Assembly: GCF_963668215.1 (NCBI RefSeq)
Contig: NZ_OY764190.1
Location: forward strand, 1,302,001 to 1,366,000
Reading direction: 5' to 3'
DNA from: an uncultured Desulfosarcina sp.
GTDB taxonomy: Bacteria; Desulfobacterota; Desulfobacteria; Desulfobacterales; Desulfosarcinaceae
Length of the DNA stretch: 64,000 nt
Part shown: one piece after another, positions 1 to 9,123 of the stretch
Position numbering within the stretch: the first letter of the stretch is position 1
Layout: every line of letters begins with the position of its first letter
The notes under the pieces: generated by a model
Database searches by the model: none
The model's input: only the letters and a program-made list of their open reading frames with translations
What the model was told of the DNA's origin: nothing
Position numbers and translations under genes: made by a program

Positions 1-1679
1 CTTATGGAAAGGGTGATGGGCGTTTTGCCCTTGGGGCTGATGGCCCTGATTTGGGAGATCAGGCGCTTTTTGTCGATCGGCTGCAACGGCACCAGCTCTT
101 CCACATCCTGGCAATCCCCCTTGCGGCGATGGCCATACGCCACGAGACCGGCATGGCTGTCGTCGGGCAGATCGTTGATGAGATCCGTCAGGACCGATTT
201 GGCAATCTCAATTTTGGACTGCCCCTGGATCTGCCCCCACATGGAACCGGAGGCATCGCAGATAAACAGGATCGCTGCGGGTCCGTCGGTCGAAGATTCC
301 GCTCCAACGACCGCGTCCCCCGTCGGTTTTTCTCCGGCTCGTGCCTCGGTCGCACCGGTTCCCTCGATCTGCTGCGAGCCCGCCTCCTTTACGGGACTCT
401 CCTTCCATGAGGGTGGTGTAACACCCGCTTTTTCCGGATATTCCAGGCGTACGTCAATGCCGCCGGCAGCGACATCGAAACTCAGGGTCCCGATGCCCTT
501 GTCCGCCGGATACTGCCAGGACATGCTCTGGCCGTTTTTAAGGTTCAGATCGTACGCTTCGAGCTTTTCCTTGCTCTGAAACGATCCCTTGTAAACAACC
601 AGTGTTCCCCGGCTGTCGACACCGTCTTTTTCATCATCCCTGACAACCAGCCGAAAAGGCCTGTCCGTATATGTGTGCAGGTCCTTGCCGGACATCTTTT
701 TGATGTGTTCCTTTTTCAGAACGAGGCCTTCTGGCGCCTCCTCCAGTTCTGTTCGAATGAGCGCCCGACCCTCCCCGACGCGGATCACGATTTCATCGGC
801 CTGCGCGATTGTCTCCTGTATGGCAATGGCCAGCGTCTGGCCCTTACCGGAGACGTTGAAAGTACTCTTGGATGGTTCAGTGACGGGGTTGCCGTCCTTA
901 AACGCCACGGCGGTAACGGCCGTTCGTCCTTCCAAAAGATTTTCCCCCCGGACAATAATCTTGAATCCTTTTTTCAGCGGGGCCTTTACCATCTCTCCTT
1001 TGGAAAGGGTCTTCTCGAAAGGAACATGAACGACAGGAGCTTTGGGGATGTCTGCGGCCCATGCGGGAGGGTCGATGGGCATGTGGTCCATCTTGACGTA
1101 TCCTTCCGGGGGCTGGAACAGATGCTCGTCTTGAGCACCCTCCTCGATGTGGGTCAGCTCCGTGAAATCGCCTGTTTTAATATGGTTCACGATCTTGACG
1201 GGGAAGTCGAGCTTGTCGGCAAACCAGGCGGTCAGGAAATCCTTGCCGGATAATTTCGTGAGCTTCCTGGTGCATGGGTACCCGCTGACCACCTCTTCTT
1301 TGCCGACCACCTGACTGCCATAATAAGATGCCGAAATCTGGTAGGAGACAAAAGGGTTGTTCATGGCGCTGCCGAAATCATCGTTTTTCATCTCCAGGTA
1401 GATCTTTTTGGGATCCACCAATACCTTCGTGAGGCCGGCCTTATCGTCCACGATCACCACTGCGTGCTTGTCCCCTTTCACAAGTTCCATGCGATAGGTT
1501 TCGCCGCGAACGTAAATTTTTCCCTTGGCGGCCCTGCCGTTTGTCACGGTCGTCATATCGGCGGAAAATTGTGCCGCACCAACGCGAGAAGGGGCCGCAA
1601 AACCGATTATCGCCAACAGGCATATACCGAAAAACAACGCTGCGGGCAGGTGTTTGGGCATGATCGTCTTTTTAACCAT
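1..1679 (-). CDS. Secreted von Willebrand factor A domain protein (partial, runs off window start)
   Basis: The 3' end lies outside the window; 559 codons are visible. The start is the second of two in-frame ATGs, six bases after AAAGGAG. Residues 1-35 form a signal peptide (basic start, hydrophobic core, cut near GVGA-like AQ). Residues 36-200 resemble DUF4412-type periplasmic domains with a K-rich strand pattern. Near residue 470 a VWA domain begins with the metal-site motif DASGSMW (DxSxS), in the arrangement of the Ca-activated chloride channel-like family. The fold binds Mg2+ and usually mediates protein-protein contact; the partner is not visible. The middle region (200-460) is not recognised. 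Export to periplasm or outer surface is inferred. Confidence 0.8.
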   Translation of the reverse strand, partial: MVKKTIMPKHLPAALFFGICLLAIIGFAAPSRVGAAQFSADMTTVTNGRAAKGKIYVRGETYRMELVKGDKHAVVIVDDKAGLTKVLVDPKKIYLEMKNDDFGSAMNNPFVSYQISASYYGSQVVGKEEVVSGYPCTRKLTKLSGKDFLTAWFADKLDFPVKIVNHIKTGDFTELTHIEEGAQDEHLFQPPEGYVKMDHMPIDPPAWAADIPKAPVVHVPFEKTLSKGEMVKAPLKKGFKIIVRGENLLEGRTAVTAVAFKDGNPVTEPSKSTFNVSGKGQTLAIAIQETIAQADEIVIRVGEGRALIRTELEEAPEGLVLKKEHIKKMSGKDLHTYTDRPFRLVVRDDEKDGVDSRGTLVVYKGSFQSKEKLEAYDLNLKNGQSMSWQYPADKGIGTLSFDVAAGGIDVRLEYPEKAGVTPPSWKESPVKEAGSQQIEGTGATEARAGEKPTGDAVVGAESSTDGPAAILFICDASGSMWGQIQGQSKIEIAKSVLTDLINDLPDDSHAGLVAYGHRRKGDCQDVEELVPLQPIDKKRLISQIRAISPKGKTPITLSI

Positions 1680-2079
1680 GATCATCTCCTTTGGTCGTCT
1701 TTGGCCGTGAACGGCCGTTAGAGAACAGCGTTCAAAAATGGTCGTGGCCCTATAGCGGATCGGGTCGTGTGTATGTCGCTGCCGCCAATCTGACGGGAAA
1801 ACCCCTTCGGAAGGCACCAGGATCGGGTTGTTTACCGTTTTGAGGCCTGCGCCTCACGCCCAGTGAAATTCAAATTCATCGTCGATCTTGCGCCGCTCAT
1901 ATTTTCCGGGAATCGGTGCTCCGCAACGGACGCTGGCCATGGTGGGACAGACGGCGACAATGATTTAACAGGTGCTCGTAAAGGATGGATCGCAACGAAT
2001 AATCGAAATAATTTTAATCGATGCACAGGGCTTTTGTAAAGGATTGTCTCGGGGCATCAAAATGCCCACCCGGTCCCAT
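1680..2079. other. Intergenic stretch, nothing recognised
   Basis: About 400 bases between the vWA gene and the end of the exporter gene. I see the AAAGGAG ribosome site of the vWA gene at its left edge and a short palindrome AACGGCCGTT, but no convincing gene, RNA or terminator. Confidence 0.4.
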
Positions 2080-3603
2080 CTATGCCCGATCGATCTGCTT
2101 CGACGGCAGAAACAGGCCGAAAATGACACAGATAACGGCCGCCGCAAAAGCCAGCCAGAAGACGTCGATCACGCAGCGGCCGATGGCCTGGTGCAAAGCG
2201 TTCTGAACTCCGGAAACCAGCTGCTGCTGGACATCCGGACGGAAGAAATTCTCGAAATTCTGGCGGATCTGGTCCATGACGGCCGGCGGGATGCTTCCCT
2301 TGAGAGAAGCGGCGTTCAGGCCATCGGCCACCTGTGAAAAGCGGGCGGTAACCAGGCTGCCGCAGATGCCGATGGATATGGTTCCTCCGAGGGTGCGGGT
2401 GAATTGGTGCGAGGAGGTGGCCACGCCCAGATCTTTTTTGTCCACGGCGTTCTGGACGATCAGCAGGGTGGCGATGGAGGTGAAGCCCATCCCCATCCCG
2501 GCCAGTCCCATGGCCAGGGCGCAGGCCCACAGGCTCGTGGCGGCCGAGAACCGGACGGCCATGATACAGCCGACCAGCAGAATGACCCCGCCGACCAGAG
2601 CAAAAGGCTTTTCTCCCCAGCGGTTGGCCCGGCGGCCGCAGTACAGGGCGCCGGCGGACCATCCGAAACTGAGAAACATCATCACGATGCCAAGCTGCGC
2701 CGGCGATTGGCCCAGGGCACCCTGAATGAACAACGGACTAAAGGCGGACAGGGAAAAGATCGCCACACTGCTGAAAAAGACCAGGCCGTTGCCGGCGGAA
2801 AAGCCGCGCAGCCGGAAAAAATCGAAGCACAGGATGGGTTCGCGGCTGTATTTCTCGGCCAGATAAAATCCTGCGGCCGAAAGGATGAAAAGGGCAAAGA
2901 GCCCCGCAATCGGCAGCGATGTCCAGCCGTACTGCCGCCCCCCCAGTAAAAAGGCCGTCAAAAGCGATAAAATGGCCACTGTCAGGGTGAGAATGCCGGC
3001 ATAATCGATCTCCACCGTCTGACTTTTCTGGCGGGTTTCCGTCAGGAAAAACCAGATGCCGGCCAGGGAAAGCAGCCCGATGGGCAGGTTGATATAAAAA
3101 ATCCATCGCCAGGAGACCCAACTGACGATGAATCCGCCCAAAGAGGGTCCCAGCACGCTGGCCAGCCCCCACACGAAGCTGGCATAGGACATCATGCGCC
3201 CCCGGTGCTCCGGCTCGGAGATATCCGCCAGCACAATGTACACCAGGGCGAAGTTGCCGCCGGCACCGATGCCCTGTACCGCGCGGAAAACGGTAAGGGC
3301 CGTCATGCTTTCGGCCATGCCGGCCAGAATCGAACCCGCCAGGAAAATGAGGATAGAAATCAGGTAAAGGGTGCGGTTGGGATACAGATCGGCCAGCTTG
3401 CCGAATACCGGCAGGGCCACGGTGCGGCTGAGCAGGTAGGTGGAAAAAACCCAGCTGTACAGGTGCATCCCGCCCAGATCGGCCACGATGGAAGGCATCG
3501 CCGCGCTCATGATCAACGTATCCAGCGCCGCCAGAAACAGTGCCAGCAGGGTGGCCGCAATCAGAAGCAGGCGGCGGCGGGGATTGAGTCGATTGATGGG
3601 CAC
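2080..3603 (-). CDS. MFS multidrug exporter, DHA2 (EmrB/QacA) family
   Basis: Inner-membrane drug:proton antiporter of the 14-helix DHA2 group (507 residues with the chosen start). Hydrophobic segments run from residue 10 to the C-terminus; helix 1 carries AALDTLIMSAAMPSI, typical of the family, followed by the loop containing LADLYPNRTLYLIS. I chose the GTG at 3603 because AAAGGGA lies seven bases upstream and the protein then begins a few residues before the first helix; the frame stays open further upstream, but that extension is low-complexity and would overlap aroD. No periplasmic adaptor gene (EmrA type) is next to it. It follows aroD in the same direction after about 170 bases. Substrate unknown. 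Confidence 0.85.
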   Translation of the reverse strand: MPINRLNPRRRLLLIAATLLALFLAALDTLIMSAAMPSIVADLGGMHLYSWVFSTYLLSRTVALPVFGKLADLYPNRTLYLISILIFLAGSILAGMAESMTALTVFRAVQGIGAGGNFALVYIVLADISEPEHRGRMMSYASFVWGLASVLGPSLGGFIVSWVSWRWIFYINLPIGLLSLAGIWFFLTETRQKSQTVEIDYAGILTLTVAILSLLTAFLLGGRQYGWTSLPIAGLFALFILSAAGFYLAEKYSREPILCFDFFRLRGFSAGNGLVFFSSVAIFSLSAFSPLFIQGALGQSPAQLGIVMMFLSFGWSAGALYCGRRANRWGEKPFALVGGVILLVGCIMAVRFSAATSLWACALAMGLAGMGMGFTSIATLLIVQNAVDKKDLGVATSSHQFTRTLGGTISIGICGSLVTARFSQVADGLNAASLKGSIPPAVMDQIRQNFENFFRPDVQQQLVSGVQNALHQAIGRCVIDVFWLAFAAAVICVIFGLFLPSKQIDRA

Positions 3604-3772
3604 CAGCGTGTCCCTTTCATATGCGATGACAACGGATAAATTTTTATAATAGGGCTGCCTTGCGTGGGTTGCAAGCACACCCATCCTTTGAGCGATGGCA
3701 TCGGCAAAACACGCATTTCGGAAGACGTTTCGCCGGAGAAGGTAGGGAAAGGTTGGCGGAATTGACGGGTGC

Positions 3773-4540
3773 TTAATACAAAAGGGACATGGCCTGGCGC
3801 AGTTCCCCGATGGGAATCTGGCCCGGCGCCGACGAGGCCTGCCCGATGGCAAAAGTGATGTCGGCGCCGAAAAGGCCGCCGGCCATGCGCGTGACGACCC
3901 CTTCCTTGGCCATGGCCATGGTGACGATGGGGATCGTCAGGATTTCGGTGCGGGCCTTGAGGGTCGCCTGGAGCAGGGTGAGGACGTCCGCCATGTTGGT
4001 CGGCATGGTCGCCACCTTGGCGATGTCGGCGCCCAGGGTTTGCGCCTGTTCGAGCTTGGCGAGGATAAGATCTTCGGCGGGAGTCTTTTTAAAATCATGG
4101 TAGGAAAGAATCAGTCTGACCCCATGCTCCTGTGCGGCGGTACGAACCGTGCCGATGAAATCCTCGCCGTTCATCAATTCAATATCCACGATGTCGATTT
4201 TCCCGGACCGGATCGCCGCTTCGATGACGGCCAGTCTTGTTTCCCGGGACATTGGCTGCATGCCGCCTTCGGCTTCGATGCGGCAGGTGAAAATCAGCGG
4301 GATGTCGCCGATGGCCGTACGCAGGGAATCGAGCGCCGCCAGGCAGTTCGCTGGATTTTCGACGCCGTGGTAACCGTCCACCCGCCATTCCACGATATCC
4401 GGTGAAAGCGGCTTTAAAATTTCCGCCTGTTCGAGCAATACCTTCGTATCCGAAGCCACGACAGGAATGCAGGCCAGGGGCTTTGGCCCGCCGATGACCG
4501 CATTGCGCACCTTGATTTGCGTTTTGCTTTGAAGTCTCAA
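3773..4540 (-). CDS. aroD: 3-dehydroquinate dehydratase, type I
   Basis: Converts 3-dehydroquinate to 3-dehydroshikimate in the shikimate pathway through a Schiff base. The 255-residue product has the class I signature: EWRVD at 51-55, the general acid/base histidine in SYHDF (H148) and the Schiff-base lysine in DIAKVAT (K175). The TTG at 4540 is preferred because AAGGAAA precedes it at a normal distance and the protein then begins just before the first beta strand. An ATG further upstream would add about 40 unlikely residues. The gene stands alone among unrelated neighbours; no other shikimate gene is in the window. Confidence 0.9.
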   Translation of the reverse strand: MRLQSKTQIKVRNAVIGGPKPLACIPVVASDTKVLLEQAEILKPLSPDIVEWRVDGYHGVENPANCLAALDSLRTAIGDIPLIFTCRIEAEGGMQPMSRETRLAVIEAAIRSGKIDIVDIELMNGEDFIGTVRTAAQEHGVRLILSYHDFKKTPAEDLILAKLEQAQTLGADIAKVATMPTNMADVLTLLQATLKARTEILTIPIVTMAMAKEGVVTRMAGGLFGADITFAIGQASSAPGQIPIGELRQAMSLLY

Positions 4541-4757
4541 CGTCTTTTCCTTTTTATCGATACGATATCGACATCCCTCTTTCCGATCCCGGATGTTGTA
4601 CGCTATTGACAGTCGGAAAACAATCCAGGGTTGCCCTGCAATGGGTGGACATCGCGCCAAAGATCTTTTGTCCTATTCGACAGGACAGCCCGATTTTTCA
4701 TCGAACGCGGCGATCGAGATTCCAGGCGGGTCTTGGATAGAATGACCGATTGGGCCG

Positions 4758-5687
4758 TCAGGCGTTCGGCGCACACCGTTGCGATTGGGCCAGAACGCGA
4801 TTCATGCGTCCGGGCAGCGAGCGCCCCAGGGTGGATTCCAGATAGTCGACGGCCTCGCACAGCACCGCGATGTCGATACCCGTGGCGATCCCCATGGACT
4901 CGAACATGTTCACGGCATCCTCGGTGGGCACGTTGCCGGCCGCACCTTTCACGAAGGGGCAGCCGCCAAGGCCCGCGGTGCAGGTGTCGAAACTGCGCAC
5001 GCCCGCCTCATAGCCGGCGAACAGGTTGGCCAGGCCCAGGCCGCGGGTGTCGTGCAGGTGCAGGGAGACGGCGACATTCGGGAAGGCCTTCCCGACCCGG
5101 CCGACCATGGTACGAATAGCCAGGGGCGTGGCCATACCGGTGGTGTCGGCCAGGTTGATCTCCTTGACGCCCGTGGCCACCATCTTCTCGGTGGCCCGCA
5201 AGACGGCATCCTCGGAGATGCGCCCTTCGTAGACGCAGCCGAAAACGCATTGCAGGCCGGCGCGCACGTCCAGTCCGGATTTCAGGGCCTCGTCGATCAG
5301 GGCGGTCATGGACGCAAGAGCCTCGTCGGCCGGCCAGCGGGCATTCTTGCGGCTGTGGGTGTCGCTCACCGAAACGGACATGCTCAGGTGGGAGACGCCG
5401 CAGGCGACGGCCCGTTCCAGCCCCTTGTCGTTCAGGATCAGGGCCGAAACCACCGCTTTGCTCTGTTTGCCGATGGTGCGGATCAGTTCGTCGGTGTCGG
5501 CCATCTGGGGAACGATCTTGGGATGCACGAAGGAGCCCACCTGGACCCTTCGCACACCGGCTTTTTGCATCAGTTCAAAAAGGTGCAGCTTCTCTTCCAG
5601 GCTGAAGATTCGCGATTCCATCTGAAGCCCGTCGCGCAGGGCCTCGTCCTCGAGCAGCAGTTCGGACTGGGTTGCATTGGATTGCAT
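4758..5687 (-). CDS. Hydroxymethylglutaryl-CoA lyase family protein
   Basis: A TIM-barrel aldolase of the HMGL/DRE-TIM metallolyase superfamily, 309 residues. Seen: the ALRDGLQ motif (R18, D19) at strand 1, metal-binding HLHDT (H210, H212), and the HMG-CoA lyase active-site stretch AGLGGCPF with C243. In the classical enzyme these cleave HMG-CoA to acetyl-CoA and acetoacetate, a late step of leucine breakdown. Start ATG at 5687 has AAGGA seven bases upstream; a TTG 18 bases earlier is less likely. No leucine-degradation genes adjoin, so the true substrate could be a related acyl-CoA. Confidence 0.85.
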   Translation of the reverse strand: MQSNATQSELLLEDEALRDGLQMESRIFSLEEKLHLFELMQKAGVRRVQVGSFVHPKIVPQMADTDELIRTIGKQSKAVVSALILNDKGLERAVACGVSHLSMSVSVSDTHSRKNARWPADEALASMTALIDEALKSGLDVRAGLQCVFGCVYEGRISEDAVLRATEKMVATGVKEINLADTTGMATPLAIRTMVGRVGKAFPNVAVSLHLHDTRGLGLANLFAGYEAGVRSFDTCTAGLGGCPFVKGAAGNVPTEDAVNMFESMGIATGIDIAVLCEAVDYLESTLGRSLPGRMNRVLAQSQRCAPNA

Positions 5688-5915
5688 GATCGAGTCCTTA
5701 TCCAATTAAGTTACAGCGGTATCAACCCTGTAAAGCATTTGTGGTAACGTTTACAAGGACATTTTAAACACCACAACGAGGTGATCGATAGTAAAAAAAC
5801 CGCAAAAACCCATAGCATATTGCCTATAGGCAAGCAGGATCTTGACCCCATGGTGAAATTCTGTAGACTGGCAATGATCCTGCCTGCCACTTTCGCATGT
5901 GGAGAAATGAAAAGA

Positions 5916-6590
5916 ATGAACACGACATTGACCGATCCTTTTACGGCGCCGCAGTATGATCGGGCGGCCTTGATTACCGTCGATGTGCAAAACGACACCC
6001 TCGACGGCGGAACCTTCGAGGTCCCCGGCACGACGGCCACCCTGCCGGCAATCGCCCGCCTGTGCCGATCCTTTCGCGATGCCGGGCGCCCCATCGTACA
6101 TATCATGCGCATCTACACGCCCGACGGTGAAGATGCCGACCGCTGCCGCAGAAGTGCCCTGCGGGCCGGCCAATCGCTTTTTCTGAAAGGGTCGGAGGGC
6201 CGCCGGCCGGCCGATGCCCTTCTCCCCGGTCCGGATATTTGCATCGACGACGACCTGTTGATTGCGGGCAGGATTCAGAAGGTCGGCCCGAAAGAGGTGC
6301 TGATCTTTAAACCCCGTTGGGGAGCCTTTTATCGGACGCCACTCGACGAGCATCTGAGAGAAAAGGGCGTATCGACCCTGGTGTTCTGCGGCTGCAACTA
6401 TCCCAACTGCCCCCGGACCTCCATCTACCAGGCCAGCGAGCGCGATTATCGCATCACGGTCGTGGTGGACGCCATGTCCGGAATCCAGGCCAGGGATATC
6501 GGGGAGCTGAAAAATATCGGCGTCAACTGCGCCGATACTGTTGACGTCTGTGAATCGTTGGAATTTAAAAATAAGGGAGCCGCATTGTGA
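5916..6590 (+). CDS. Isochorismatase-family cysteine hydrolase
   Basis: About 224 residues with the alpha/beta fold of the isochorismatase/nicotinamidase family. The catalytic triad can be placed: Asp in TVDVQND (D23), Lys in the IFKPRWGAF segment, and Cys in NYPNCPRTS. Family members hydrolyse amides or vinyl ethers such as nicotinamide, ureidoacrylate or isochorismate; which one here cannot be told. ATG 5916 or the in-frame ATG at 5907 could start it; GGAG at 5901-5904 fits the later one better. Its stop overlaps the start of the next gene, so the two are translationally coupled and may act in one catabolic step. Confidence 0.8.
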   Translation: MNTTLTDPFTAPQYDRAALITVDVQNDTLDGGTFEVPGTTATLPAIARLCRSFRDAGRPIVHIMRIYTPDGEDADRCRRSALRAGQSLFLKGSEGRRPADALLPGPDICIDDDLLIAGRIQKVGPKEVLIFKPRWGAFYRTPLDEHLREKGVSTLVFCGCNYPNCPRTSIYQASERDYRITVVVDAMSGIQARDIGELKNIGVNCADTVDVCESLEFKNKGAAL

Positions 6591-7537
6591 ACATTCTGTT
6601 TGCCGCACCGGAGAATGCCTGGGGCGGGTTCCTGGGAATCGTGAAAGAACAGCTGCCGAACCATCGGTTCGCTGCCACCGGCGGCTTTCATGTGGACAGC
6701 CTGGCCGGTGTGGATGTTCTCATTCCCACCATGTGCCCGATTACGCGGGATGTGTTGGCTGACGCCGACTGCCTCAAGCTGATTCAGCAGTGCGGTTCCG
6801 GCCTGGAGGGGGTCGATATTGCTGCCGCTGCGGAAAAGGAAATTTTCGTGGCCAATGTCCCCACGGGCAGTTCGGGCAACGCCGACTCCGTGGCCGAGTT
6901 GGGGATTTACCTGATGATCGGTCTTCACCGGGACGTCCGCAAAATGGAACAGAGCATGCGGTCGCGAAAAATGGGGCAGCCCCAGGGCAGGGCCCTCGAG
7001 GGCAAAACCGTCGGCATCGTCGGACTCGGCGGCATCGGCCAGGCATTGATCCGGCGCTTGAAAGGATTTGGCGTGCGCATCATCGGCGTCAAGCGCCATG
7101 AACCGCAGGCGGCACAAATCGCCATAGGACTGGACTGGGTCGGAGATGCCGGACAGCTTCCAGAACTGCTTGCCCAATCTGACATCGTTTTTCTCTGCCT
7201 TCCCGTCACGTCCGAAAGCAGCGGCCTGATGAACCGAAAGACTTTGGCCTGCATGAAGCCCGGGTCCTATCTTATCAATCTGTCCCGCGGCGGTCTGGTT
7301 GAACGCGATGCCCTCGAATGGGCCTTGGGTTCCGGCACCATTGCCGGTGCCGGTCTGGATGTCTTCTGGGAGGAACCGCCGGACCCGGAAGACCCGATCT
7401 TCGGCTTGAATGTGCTGGCCACCCCGCATATCGGTGGGTCCACGGATCTTTCCATGCAGGGCATCGTGGCCGGTGTGGTCGAAAATATCCGGCGTTTGGA
7501 AGCCGGACAGGTGCCGTTGAATTGTGCAAAGCCGTAG
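6587..7537 (+). CDS. D-2-hydroxyacid dehydrogenase (NAD-dependent)
   Basis: A 316-residue oxidoreductase of the D-isomer-specific 2-hydroxyacid dehydrogenase family, cytosolic, interconverting 2-oxoacids and D-2-hydroxyacids. The NAD site GLGGIG is at 146-151. The catalytic residues are in the family contexts: Arg in LSRGGLV (R234), Glu in the DVFWEEP stretch (about E262) and His in TPHIGGS (H281). The start is GTG, overlapping the preceding stop as GTGA, with AAGGGAG upstream. Two-gene operon with the isochorismatase-like hydrolase. Substrate unknown; serA-like or glyoxylate reductase-like activities are alternatives. Confidence 0.87.
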   Translation: MNILFAAPENAWGGFLGIVKEQLPNHRFAATGGFHVDSLAGVDVLIPTMCPITRDVLADADCLKLIQQCGSGLEGVDIAAAAEKEIFVANVPTGSSGNADSVAELGIYLMIGLHRDVRKMEQSMRSRKMGQPQGRALEGKTVGIVGLGGIGQALIRRLKGFGVRIIGVKRHEPQAAQIAIGLDWVGDAGQLPELLAQSDIVFLCLPVTSESSGLMNRKTLACMKPGSYLINLSRGGLVERDALEWALGSGTIAGAGLDVFWEEPPDPEDPIFGLNVLATPHIGGSTDLSMQGIVAGVVENIRRLEAGQVPLNCAKP

Positions 7538-7634
7538 GTATTAAAGATCTATGCTCTTTAACCAACTTTGACAGGTTCGTAAAAAGCTTTTCAGACCACT
7601 TGTGGCCACACACCCGAAAGGAAGTGGTGGAGTC

Positions 7635-7696
7635 GTGGGAGCGGATTCCAGCCGCGATTTAGTCGGTAATCATCGCGGCGGGGGCGCCGCTCCCAC
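7635..7696. repeat. REP-like imperfect palindrome
   Basis: A 62-base imperfect inverted repeat: GTGGGAGCGG and GCCGCGAT on the left are mirrored by ATCGCGGC and CCGCTCCCAC on the right. The left arm, read on the minus strand, shares ATCGCGGCTGGAA plus a CCGCTCC-like end with copies at 30220 and 31377, so this is a dispersed element. It sits after the dehydrogenase gene and could fold as a transcript-end hairpin. Confidence 0.65.
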
Positions 7697-7752
7697 GCAA
7701 AACTGTTCCTGAACAGATATCACTTCCTTAGAAGTTACCAATTCCATTTTTT

Positions 7753-7877
7753 CGTCATTCCGGCGAAGGCCGGGCACGAAGTGAAGCTTTAGCGCTATCC
7801 AGTTTTTTCAATATGCTCTGAATGCCCCCGGATCAGGTCCGGGGCAGGCTTATCAAGTCCGGCATGACGAGTCTGGG
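7753..7877. repeat. Dispersed palindromic repeat remnant (TCATTCCGGCGAAGG type)
   Basis: The segment begins TCATTCCGGCGAAGGCCGG and ends with GTCCGGCATGACGA, with the internal hairpin CCCCGGATCAGGTCCGGGG. This pattern of CCGGNNTNNNCCGG-like arms near TCATTCC/GGCATGA is typical of small non-coding repeats in many proteobacteria. A shorter possible remnant (CCCGTATAGACGG-like) lies near 24850. No gene is seen in 7538-7930. Confidence 0.5.
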
Positions 7878-7930
7878 ACGTTTTGCGAAACTATCAGAAC
7901 ATGATAATTGAAAAATCATAAAAAACGAAC

Positions 7931-8386
7931 ATGATTAATTTAACCAACAAAGCAGCAAAGCGTTTTCATATCAACTGGAAAGACCTTGAGGAGCGCTCGG
8001 GAGATTTCTGGAAAGTCGATGTAGTGATGATTGGACGCACTCCAATGCTATTCATTGTGCATGAATATACATTATTCACATTCGTGCGGCGCAAGTCTCA
8101 ATTTCATGATTTGCAGTCACTATCAGATGAGATCATCAATGCAAGCCCATGGTACAAAGGTCAGAAAGCCCTTTCTCTTGGAAAAAATGGGAATCGAAAA
8201 CTAACCGGCAGTATCAATGAAATGAAACGACTGACATCAGGCTTGTACTCGCCGGAGCAGATCAATGCGATGGAGATGTCAATCAATCAGTGCCTGTTTT
8301 CCTATCTGTCCGCCAAGCCTGATGGATATTCAAGGCCGTTCGAGGCTGTCGAAAACTACGCTAAAGGCCATACGCCTTGGCTATAA
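7931..8386 (+). CDS. Hypothetical protein, possibly DUF6933 family
   Basis: A 151-residue soluble protein without signal peptide or membrane segment. The N-terminus (NLTNKAAKRF) followed by a strand pattern ending in MLFIVHEYTLFTFV resembles, from memory, DUF6933 proteins of unknown function. Middle and C-terminal parts are mainly helical with a conserved-looking PWYKGQKA turn. It is more A+T-rich than the host genes before it and no good ribosome site precedes the ATG. No function can be assigned. Confidence 0.55.
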   Translation: MINLTNKAAKRFHINWKDLEERSGDFWKVDVVMIGRTPMLFIVHEYTLFTFVRRKSQFHDLQSLSDEIINASPWYKGQKALSLGKNGNRKLTGSINEMKRLTSGLYSPEQINAMEMSINQCLFSYLSAKPDGYSRPFEAVENYAKGHTPWL

Positions 8387-8412
8387 CGCGTCGCTTGAAC
8401 GTGCCGTTAGAT

Positions 8413-8467
8413 TCATTTCCCGGAATCATTGGGCACCGCAACACCTATCTCCCTTCCAGCATTCGTG
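8413..8467 (-). pseudogene. Remnant of the 3' end of a PaaI-type thioesterase gene
   Basis: Read on the minus strand this gives TNAGREIGVAVPNDSGK and a stop, closely matching the C-terminus of the intact thioesterase 700 bases away (AVAGREVGLQVPDDSEG). The nucleotide match (GGAATCAT, GGG, ACC, CTCCCTTCCAGCA) is also visible. Upstream similarity breaks into other frames, so this is a decayed partial copy. The remaining bases of 8387-8703 show nothing else. Confidence 0.5.
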
Positions 8468-8703
8468 TCGCCCTCCTTCCCGGATGCCGTCGCCGGACAC
8501 CTGATTGCCATACCGCTATACCCTTTGCCTTCATTCGGATCGGGTTAGGGCTTGATGAGCCTTAAAACAAAGGGTATGGTGGTTCGCCGTACTTTTTCGA
8601 ATGCATACTGAAAGCGGCATATAACACTTTACTGCATTGGTTTTTTACTCAGCTGCACACCGGCAATACAGGCAACCCTGATCGTTGACAATGGAGGATA
8701 ATT

Positions 8704-9093
8704 TTGGACTCAAAAATAAAAATTTATTCCATGAAAGATTTTATTCGGAAGAACGCATCAGGGGAGATTGATTCCGAAAGATCGATTAAAATGGTTCGAG
8801 AGCTTTCTGTAGCGGCTAATTTCCATGCCGATCATAATATTCTGATCGATCTCAGAGAGACGACAATTCCGATTGATAAAATACAAATAGGCGATTTGAT
8901 GAAAATCGTTATGGAATTTGTTCAGTTTGCGCCATCTTTTAAAAATAAAATAGCCAATTTGATCCCCAATAATGCAGACCGGGTTTCCATCGCAAAACAG
9001 CTCGAAGCTTGCATGAACATAAAAAATGTTCACTACAAATTTTTTACCGAGTTCGAGCATGCCATTGAATGGCTTTTGGAGGAAATCGCTTGA
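8704..9093 (+). CDS. Hypothetical protein, STAS/SpoIIAA-like
   Basis: A 129-residue protein starting at TTG with GGAGG six bases upstream. The alternation of helix and strand, with the central NILIDLRETTIP strand and a C-terminal FTEFEHAIEWL helix, is reminiscent of single-domain STAS/SpoIIAA-like proteins common in Desulfobacterota, but no phosphorylatable serine motif is evident. Stand-alone gene. If the family guess is right, it would be a small regulatory or lipid-binding domain protein; otherwise unknown. Confidence 0.6.
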   Translation: MDSKIKIYSMKDFIRKNASGEIDSERSIKMVRELSVAANFHADHNILIDLRETTIPIDKIQIGDLMKIVMEFVQFAPSFKNKIANLIPNNADRVSIAKQLEACMNIKNVHYKFFTEFEHAIEWLLEEIA

Positions 9094-9123
9094 GATGAAA
9101 ATTTGAGGATGGCGCGGTTAAAA